Shown: piece by piece, positions 1 through 4,800 of the stretch | Layout: the number at the start of each line of letters is the position of its first letter | How positions within the stretch are numbered: position 1 is the stretch's first letter | Assembly (NCBI GenBank): GCA_025965495.1 | Contig: JAOPWW010000314.1 | Location: 1-8,436, forward strand | Source of the DNA: Frankiales bacterium | Lineage (GTDB): Bacteria > Actinomycetota > Actinomycetes > Mycobacteriales > SCTD01 | Direction: 5' to 3' | DNA: 8,436 nucleotides | Program-made: the position numbers and the translations under genes | The notes under the pieces: generated by a model | Databases searched by the model: none | Told to the model about the DNA's origin: nothing | Seen by the model: the letters and a program-made list of their open reading frames with translations, nothing else

Positions 1-937
1 AACGGCGTTCGTCGGACGGGCGGTCGTCGACGACCTGCTCGGGCGGGGGCACGAGGTGACCCTGTTCAGCCGCGGCCGGACCGGGGCCGAGCTGTTCCCC
101 GGCGTGGAGCGCCGCACCGGCGACCGCAAGACGGGCGACTACGCCTCCCTGGCGGGCGGCTCCTGGGACGCCGTCGTCGACGTCTCCGCCTACGTCCCGC
201 GCCACGTCGGCCAGGCGGGCGAGGCCCTGCGGGACCGGGCCGGCCGGTACCTGTTCGTCTCCACGGGCTCGGTCTACGACCGCTCGCAGGCCAGTGACGG
301 ACTGCTCGAGACGACGCCCCGGCTCCCGCCCGAGCGCGGCACCGAGCAGGTCGGCACGTCCACCTACGGACCCCTCAAGGTGGCGTGCGAGGACGACGTG
401 CTCTCGGCCTGGGGCGACGCGGCCACGATCGTCCGGCCCGGCATCGTCGCCGGCCCCCACGACCCGACCGACCGCTTCACCTGGTGGGTCCGGCGGGCCG
501 CCCGCGGCGGACGGGTCGCGCTGCCGGCCCGTCCCGAGCAGCCGGTGCAGGTGGTGGACTCCCGCGACCTCGCCCGGCTCGTCGTCCGGCTGCTCGAGGA
601 CGACCGGGCCGGGACGTACAACGCCGTGGGCCCCGCGGATCCGGTGACGCTTGCGGGGCTGGTGCAGGCCTGCGCCCGCGCTGCCGGGACCTCGGTGGAG
701 GTCGTGCCCGTCGACCCGTCCGCCGTCGAGCCGGGCTTCCCGCTGGTGCTGCCCGACCCGAGCTGGGACGTGATGTTCCGCCGCAGCCGCGCCGCTGCCG
801 ACGCCGCCGGGCTGCCGGCGACGACGCTGGAGCAGACGGCCGCCGAGGTGCTGGCGTGGGACCGGGAGCGGGGCGAGCCGCCGCTGGCGGTCGAGCTCTC
901 GCCGGAGCGCGAGCAGGAGCTGCTCGCCTCGCCCTGA
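1..937 (+). CDS. NAD(P)-dependent epimerase/dehydratase (atypical SDR family), 5'-truncated by window edge
   Basis: This is probably a cytoplasmic oxidoreductase or epimerase that binds NAD(P) in an N-terminal Rossmann fold. The reading frame is open from base 2, and the first visible residues (TAFVGRAVVDDLLGRGHEVT) match the part of the fold just after the glycine-rich dinucleotide loop. The real start and the GxxGxxG glycines are therefore probably a few codons before the window, and the GTG at 56 is internal. About 311 residues are visible. Next come a strand ending WDAVVDVSAY, the STGSVY strand carrying the active-site serine region, and the catalytic Tyr-x-x-x-Lys as YGPLK (Tyr codon 365-367). 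IVRPGIVAGPHDPTDR is the usual substrate-side loop, and VQVVDSRDLARLVVRLLE is the conserved late helix. The C-terminal 60 residues are typical of actinobacterial members annotated as SDR or isoflavone-reductase-like proteins. The substrate cannot be told from sequence. The next gene starts 123 bases downstream on the same strand. Confidence 0.88.
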   Translation, partial: TAFVGRAVVDDLLGRGHEVTLFSRGRTGAELFPGVERRTGDRKTGDYASLAGGSWDAVVDVSAYVPRHVGQAGEALRDRAGRYLFVSTGSVYDRSQASDGLLETTPRLPPERGTEQVGTSTYGPLKVACEDDVLSAWGDAATIVRPGIVAGPHDPTDRFTWWVRRAARGGRVALPARPEQPVQVVDSRDLARLVVRLLEDDRAGTYNAVGPADPVTLAGLVQACARAAGTSVEVVPVDPSAVEPGFPLVLPDPSWDVMFRRSRAAADAAGLPATTLEQTAAEVLAWDRERGEPPLAVELSPEREQELLASP

Positions 938-1017
938 GGCGTCCCCGGTGTGATCTGCGCCCTTCTCGCCCGTTCGGCAGCAGGAGTCCGGGTCCCCGTG
1001 GCGTACTGGTCGGTAGT

Positions 1018-1042
1018 CCCCCGCGCGCGCGGGGGCGCCCCC
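1018..1042 (+). promoter_or_regulatory. Overlapping GC palindromes (alternative hairpins) before the ribosome binding site
   Basis: Positions 1018-1035 read CCCCCGCGCGCGCGGGGG, a perfect 18-bp palindrome able to fold as a stem of about 7 bp with a 4-base loop. Its right arm GGGGG (1031-1035) is also the left arm of a second perfect palindrome, GGGGGCGCCCCC (1031-1042). The two folds share five bases and cannot form together, and the second has a very tight loop. The element lies in the 123-base gap between the dehydrogenase and the propeller gene, ending 9 bases before the GGAGG at 1052. It could be a T-less terminator for the upstream gene, a leader structure affecting translation of the downstream gene, or an operator. 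The sequence alone does not decide. I see no clear -10/-35 pair in the rest of the gap. Confidence 0.5.
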
Positions 1043-1051
1043 CACACTCCC

Positions 1052-1056
1052 GGAGG
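1052..1056 (+). promoter_or_regulatory. Ribosome binding site that sets the start of the secreted propeller gene
   Basis: GGAGG lies 4 bases before the GTG at 1061. It decides between that GTG and an earlier in-frame GTG at 950. The earlier start has no such motif and would add 37 residues ahead of what is otherwise a normal signal peptide. Those codons would also run through the palindromes at 1018-1042. Confidence 0.8.
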
Positions 1057-1060
1057 ACGC

Positions 1061-3988
1061 GTGCGCAAGCGCACCGCTCTGCCCGTGGCCCTCGCGGTCG
1101 CGGCAGCACTGACGGCCGCAGGTGCGGCCAGCTCGTGGGGCTCGGCGACGGCGGGCAGCCCGTCCGCGGCCGCCCGTCCGGCCGCCCTGTCCTGCCCCGC
1201 CGGCACCGTGTTCGAGCGCGAGCCCGGCCCGGCCCTCGGCACCCCCCTGCAGCAGGCCGCCGACAAGGCACTCACCGGCCGGGCCCAGGCCGCCGGCGAG
1301 TGCCGCTCGGTCCGCTCGCCCGAGCCCGCGGCCGAGGTCATGGCGATGAACGCCTCCCTCGCGGCCCGTCGCAGCGGCGGCGGCTACACCTACGCGGCCG
1401 GCGCCCTCGAGGCCGCCACCGCCGCCCAGAAGCAGCTCGCGGTCACCGCCCCCGCCGCGTCGTGGTCCCCGCTCGGCAAGGGCCCGCTCGACGCCAACGT
1501 CGACGGCTACGGCGAGGTCAACGGCCTGGGCCTGAACGACCTGTCCGGCCGCGTCGAGGACCTCGCCTACGACCCCGTCGTCAACGGGCACTGGTTCGCC
1601 GCGGTCGCGAACGGCGGCGTCTGGTCGACCGCCGACTACGGCGCGAACTGGCGCTCCATCGGCGAGAGGCTCCCGACCCAGATCACCGGTGCGGTCGCCT
1701 ACCTCATCAACGGCACCACCCGGACGCTCGTCGCCGGCACCGGCGACCCGGCCTTCGGCGGGACCTCCTTCTCGGGCCAGGGCGTGTTCCGCACGCTCGA
1801 CGGCGGCGCGCACTGGATCAAGTCCACCGGCGTCCCCGCCGGCACGCTGACCTTCTCCTTCGCCTACGACCAGAAGCACCCGTCGGTGCTCTACGCGGCC
1901 ACGAGCAAGGGCCTCTACCGCTCCGCCGACGCCGGCAAGAGCTTCACCAACGTCGTGCTGCCGACCACGTGCACCGACACCACGAAGCCGACCTGCTTCT
2001 TCGCCAACATCGTCACCGACGTCGCGGTGAAGCAGAGCGACGCGGCCGGCAAGGGCGGCGGCGCCGTCCTGGCCGCCGTCGGCTGGCGCGCGGGCCTCAA
2101 GCCCAACGCCCTCGGCAAGCCGCAGTCGCCGCGCAACGGCCTCTACAGCTCGGCCACCGGCGCCCCCGGCAGCTTCGTCTTCCGCAGCAACGCCCCCGGC
2201 TTCGCCGCGGACGACGTCGTCGGGCGCACGTCGCTCGGCGCCGCGCTCGGGCCGAAGCAGGACCACGGCTACGTCTACGCGCTCGTGCAGGACCAGAAGA
2301 AGTTCAACGGCGAGGGCGTCGCGTTCGACTTCCCCGACCCCACCGGCCAGGTCCCGAACAACACCGTCCTCGACGGCCTCTACGGCTCCAAGGACTTCGG
2401 CGCGACCTGGACCAAGCTCGCCGACGCCACGCAGCTGGCCCTCCCCACCGGCGGCAGCGCGCTGCAGGGCGCCCAGGGCGCGACCTACGCCCCGGGCATC
2501 CAGTCCTGGTACAACAGCTGGGTCACCCCCGACCCGACGAGCGCGGACGCCAGCGGCGTTCCCACTCGCCTGGCCTTCGGCCTCGAGGAGGTCTGGGCCG
2601 GCAGCGGCGCGATCCCCGCGACCCCGAACTCGGGGCAGTACAGCGTCGTCGGCCGCTACTTCTCCGAGGACAGCTGCGGCGGCCTGAACACGCCCATCAA
2701 CTACTGCCCGCTGTCGAACAAGCCGACCGGCACCCTCGGCGACACCACCCACCCCGACCAGCACGCCGGTCTGTGGGCACCGACCAAGGGCACCGCCGGC
2801 GGCGTCACCCTGCTGGCCGGCAACGACGGCGGCGTCTACAAGCAGACGCTCGCCCCCGGTGAGGCGCTCGACAACGACAAGTGGGGCAAGGGCATCAACA
2901 ACGGGTTCACCACCCTGCTGCCCTACGACGTCTCGATGGCCAAGGACGGCACCTCCGTCATGGGCCTGCAGGACAACGGCTCGGCCCTGATCACCCCCGC
3001 CGGCAAGCAGATCGAGGCCTACGGCGGCGACGGCTTCTACGTGGCCGTCGACCCGGCGAACAGCCAGACCTGGTACGAGGAGTACACGAACGGCGCGATC
3101 AGCGTGACCAAGGACGGTGGCAAGAGCTGGTCCAGCATCGCCCCGCCCGACACCACCGGCGCCCTGTTCGCCGCCCCGTTCCAGATGGACCCGACGAACG
3201 CCAAGCACCTCATCGCCGGCGGGCGCCACCTGTACGAGGACCTGGTCGGCCCGGACGTCACCACGCCGACCACCGGCACGCCCCTCGACGCCGTGACCGA
3301 CGACCCCGCCACCCAGTGGCAGCCGGTCTTCGACCTCGGCACGCGGACCCACCCGGGCGACGCCTCGGCGACGTCCGGCACCGGTGACCCCGACAACTCC
3401 CCGTCGGCGGTCGACACCCGTGGGGACGCCAGCTACGCGGCGTTCTGCGGCTACTGCGACATCGTCACCGGCGGCGTCCCGTTCTCCTCGGGCCTGGCCA
3501 CCAACGTCGGCGGCAGCAAGCCCGGCAAGGCCGGGAGCACCGACGGCTGGCACGTCGCCAAGGCGGCCGGCCTGCCGAAGCGCTACATCAACTCCGTCCG
3601 GATCGACCCGGCGAACCCGAAGACCGTCTACGTGACGCTCGGCGGGTACGGCCGGCGCTGGATCCCGCCGGGCTCGCTCGGTGACGACGTCAGCAAGGTC
3701 GGGACCGGGCACGTGTTCAAGAGCACCGACGCGGGCGAGACGTTCAAGGACGTCTCCTACAACCTGCCCGACGTCGGCGCGAACGACGCCTTCCCGTTCA
3801 ACGGCGGGCTCGTGGTCGCCAACGACCTCGGCGTCGCCTACCTCAAGGCCGGCAGCACCACGTGGACCCTGCTCGGCCAGGGCCTGCCCGCCGCGCCGGT
3901 GTTCCGCCTGAACAAGAGCCCGCGCAACGCCAAGGAGCTGCTCGCGGCGTCCTACGGGCGCGGGGCGCAGCACCTCGTCCTGCCCTAG
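1061..3988 (+). CDS. Large secreted BNR/Asp-box beta-propeller protein (sialidase/glycosyl-hydrolase-like fold)
   Basis: This 975-residue protein is predicted to be exported and to fold into one or more beta-propellers. From the GTG at 1061 it begins VRKRTALPVALAVAAALTAA, a basic tip followed by a hydrophobic core, which is a Sec-type signal peptide; cleavage probably falls within about residues 25-31. Residues to about 133 are Ala-rich and not propeller-like. From residue 135 (WSPLGKGPL) blades appear, starting with the SGRVEDLAYDP pattern common in BNR families. Asp-box motifs (S-x-D-x-G-x-x-W/F) lie near residues 189 (STADYGANW), 244 (RTLDGGAHW), 287 (RSADAGKSF), 442 (GSKDFGATW), 682 (VTKDGGKSW) and 887 (KSTDAGETF). 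GNDGGVY (587), QDNG (637) and GGDGF (655) are other motifs I associate with this family, and the YGRG near the C-terminus is a usual ending. There are four cysteine pairs and no LPxTG anchor. I see no sialidase Arg triad or FRIP motif, so an enzymatic role is unproven; polymer or protein binding is equally possible. Confidence 0.85.
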   Translation: MRKRTALPVALAVAAALTAAGAASSWGSATAGSPSAAARPAALSCPAGTVFEREPGPALGTPLQQAADKALTGRAQAAGECRSVRSPEPAAEVMAMNASLAARRSGGGYTYAAGALEAATAAQKQLAVTAPAASWSPLGKGPLDANVDGYGEVNGLGLNDLSGRVEDLAYDPVVNGHWFAAVANGGVWSTADYGANWRSIGERLPTQITGAVAYLINGTTRTLVAGTGDPAFGGTSFSGQGVFRTLDGGAHWIKSTGVPAGTLTFSFAYDQKHPSVLYAATSKGLYRSADAGKSFTNVVLPTTCTDTTKPTCFFANIVTDVAVKQSDAAGKGGGAVLAAVGWRAGLKPNALGKPQSPRNGLYSSATGAPGSFVFRSNAPGFAADDVVGRTSLGAALGPKQDHGYVYALVQDQKKFNGEGVAFDFPDPTGQVPNNTVLDGLYGSKDFGATWTKLADATQLALPTGGSALQGAQGATYAPGIQSWYNSWVTPDPTSADASGVPTRLAFGLEEVWAGSGAIPATPNSGQYSVVGRYFSEDSCGGLNTPINYCPLSNKPTGTLGDTTHPDQHAGLWAPTKGTAGGVTLLAGNDGGVYKQTLAPGEALDNDKWGKGINNGFTTLLPYDVSMAKDGTSVMGLQDNGSALITPAGKQIEAYGGDGFYVAVDPANSQTWYEEYTNGAISVTKDGGKSWSSIAPPDTTGALFAAPFQMDPTNAKHLIAGGRHLYEDLVGPDVTTPTTGTPLDAVTDDPATQWQPVFDLGTRTHPGDASATSGTGDPDNSPSAVDTRGDASYAAFCGYCDIVTGGVPFSSGLATNVGGSKPGKAGSTDGWHVAKAAGLPKRYINSVRIDPANPKTVYVTLGGYGRRWIPPGSLGDDVSKVGTGHVFKSTDAGETFKDVSYNLPDVGANDAFPFNGGLVVANDLGVAYLKAGSTTWTLLGQGLPAAPVFRLNKSPRNAKELLAASYGRGAQHLVLP

Positions 3989-4005
3989 CCGGCAGCCGGC
4001 ACCGC

Positions 4006-4041
4006 CGAGGGCGGCACTCCCGACAGGGGGTGCCGCCCTCG
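4006..4041 (+). terminator. Strong 16-bp hairpin without T-tract (probable terminator or leader hairpin)
   Basis: Bases 4006-4021 pair with 4026-4041 around the loop GACA. All 16 positions pair, with one T-G wobble (4018/4029). It begins 17 bases after the TAG of the propeller gene, where a terminator is expected. No run of T follows (GCGGCGTCTCC), as is common in high-GC actinobacteria. The hairpin ends only 10 bases before the GGGGAGG of the next gene. It may therefore instead sit in a shared transcript or in the leader of gene 3, as an attenuator or mRNA-end stabiliser. Confidence 0.65.
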
Positions 4042-4051
4042 CGGCGTCTCC

Positions 4052-4058
4052 GGGGAGG
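4052..4058 (+). promoter_or_regulatory. Ribosome binding site that sets the start of the small membrane-protein gene
   Basis: GGGGAGG directly abuts an ATG at 4059 with zero spacing, which is too close for normal initiation. It lies 9 bases before the in-frame GTG at 4068, close to ideal. I therefore chose the GTG, which drops only three residues and leaves a normal signal peptide. Confidence 0.75.
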
Positions 4059-4067
4059 ATGGTCGCC

Positions 4068-4790
4068 GTGTCCCCCCTCCCGCTCCGCCTGCTCGCCGGC
4101 GGCCTGCTGACCGGCGCCGCCGTCCTGGCCGCTCCCGCCGCTCCGGCGTCCGCCGACGACATCTACGACATCGACGGCCGCCTCGAGGACGCCGGGCTCG
4201 CCGACGCCTACGTCGACACCCTCGAGGCCGACCCGGGTCGCCGCGTGACGATCGACTTCGACCCGGGCGAGACCGCCGACCGGGCCGCCTACGAGGCGCA
4301 GGGCAAGCAGGGGGCCGAGCTGGTCTGGGACCACCTCGCCACGCGGGTGACGGTGATCGACGTCCAGCCGACCTCCGGCGTGCCCTGGCTCGACGGCGAG
4401 CTGCCGCCGGCCCTGTCGTACACGCGGGCGGACCTGCAGGCCGGCTTCGGTCCCCGCCCGCCCGGTCTCGACGTCGACCGCGACCCCTACGACGACGGCA
4501 GCACGTCGGTCACCGACGTCGCGGTCGGGGCGGGCCTGCTCGGCGTGCTGCTGCTGAGCGGCGTGGTGCTGGTCGTCGTGCTGGTGCTCCGGCGCCGCCG
4601 GCGACCGGCGTACCCGGCGTGGGGCGCGGCGCCGTGGGGGCAGCCCTACGGTCCGCAGCCCGGCGGGCCGCAGCAGGCGGGGGACGGGTCGCCGTGGGGC
4701 CAGCAGCCAGGACAGCAGCCAGGACAGCAGCCTGCCCTGCCGCCGTCGTTCGACCCCGCCGACCCGTGGAAGCCGCCGCCGCCGCGCTGA
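4068..4790 (+). CDS. Single-pass membrane protein with signal peptide and Pro/Gln/Gly-rich cytoplasmic tail, function unknown
   Basis: I do not recognise the family of this 240-residue protein. It begins MSPLPLRLLAGGLLTGAAVL and has a signal peptide ending at APASA-DD, so cleavage is likely after residue 29. An outer domain of about 120 residues follows, rich in Asp and lacking cysteine; it contains YDIDGRLEDAGLADAYVDTL, RRVTIDFDPGE, a Gln/Lys-rich helix and VTVIDVQPTSGVPWLDGELP. A membrane helix spans about residues 151-174 (VAVGAGLLGVLLLSGVVLVV) and is followed by the stop-transfer cluster RRRRR. The roughly 65-residue tail, predicted to be cytoplasmic, is made of PWG, QPYGPQPGG and GQQP motifs and ends in WKPPPPR. 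The layout resembles many actinobacterial sensor or scaffold-like membrane proteins whose tails may bind partners, but that role is inference. It converges on the cyclic-di-GMP gene, with 10 bases between stop codons. I see no promoter of its own; the hairpin at 4006-4041 is in its leader region. Confidence 0.8.
   Translation: MSPLPLRLLAGGLLTGAAVLAAPAAPASADDIYDIDGRLEDAGLADAYVDTLEADPGRRVTIDFDPGETADRAAYEAQGKQGAELVWDHLATRVTVIDVQPTSGVPWLDGELPPALSYTRADLQAGFGPRPPGLDVDRDPYDDGSTSVTDVAVGAGLLGVLLLSGVVLVVVLVLRRRRRPAYPAWGAAPWGQPYGPQPGGPQQAGDGSPWGQQPGQQPGQQPALPPSFDPADPWKPPPPR
4698..4733 (+). repeat. Three tandem 12-bp units encoding Gly-Gln-Gln-Pro
   Basis: Three in-frame units read GGCCAGCAGCCA, GGACAGCAGCCA and GGACAGCAGCCT, and encode GQQP three times in the tail of the small membrane protein. 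The repeats use GGA, CCA and CCT, codons ending in A or T that are rare elsewhere in this window. That suggests a recent expansion of one unit. Because the unit is a multiple of three, gain or loss of copies would change tail length without a frameshift. Confidence 0.85.
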
Positions 4791-4800
4791 GGCCCGCGGG

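Noticed and set aside
950..1060. GTG at 950 as the start of the propeller gene
   Set aside because: There is no ribosome binding site before it, it would place 37 extra residues ahead of a normal signal peptide, and GGAGG at 1052 points to the GTG at 1061.
364..1341. Minus-strand open frame of 325 codons antisense to the dehydrogenase and the start of the propeller gene
   Set aside because: It is a Ser/Ala/Thr/Arg-rich shadow running across a gene boundary and the palindromic gap, with no recognisable motif.
385..2862. A very long (825-codon) open frame overlapping the dehydrogenase and the propeller gene
   Set aside because: Its translation is a run of Arg, Pro, Gly and Ala with no recognisable fold. 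It spans two well-supported genes and the gap between them, and is a shadow frame kept open by high GC.
1061..3988. Calling the secreted propeller protein a sialidase
   Set aside because: Asp-boxes are shared by many non-sialidase propellers, and I cannot see the Arg triad or the FRIP-type motif needed for sialidase activity.
3988..4001. Short direct repeat GCCGGCA-GCCGGCA after the propeller stop codon
   Set aside because: Two 7-base copies of a GC-rich word are not significant at this base composition, and no mobile-element features flank them.
4793..4800. Palindrome CCCGCGGG between the convergent stop codons as a bidirectional terminator
   Set aside because: It gives a stem of only 3 bp with a 2-base loop, too small for termination, and 8-bp GC palindromes are expected by chance in such DNA.
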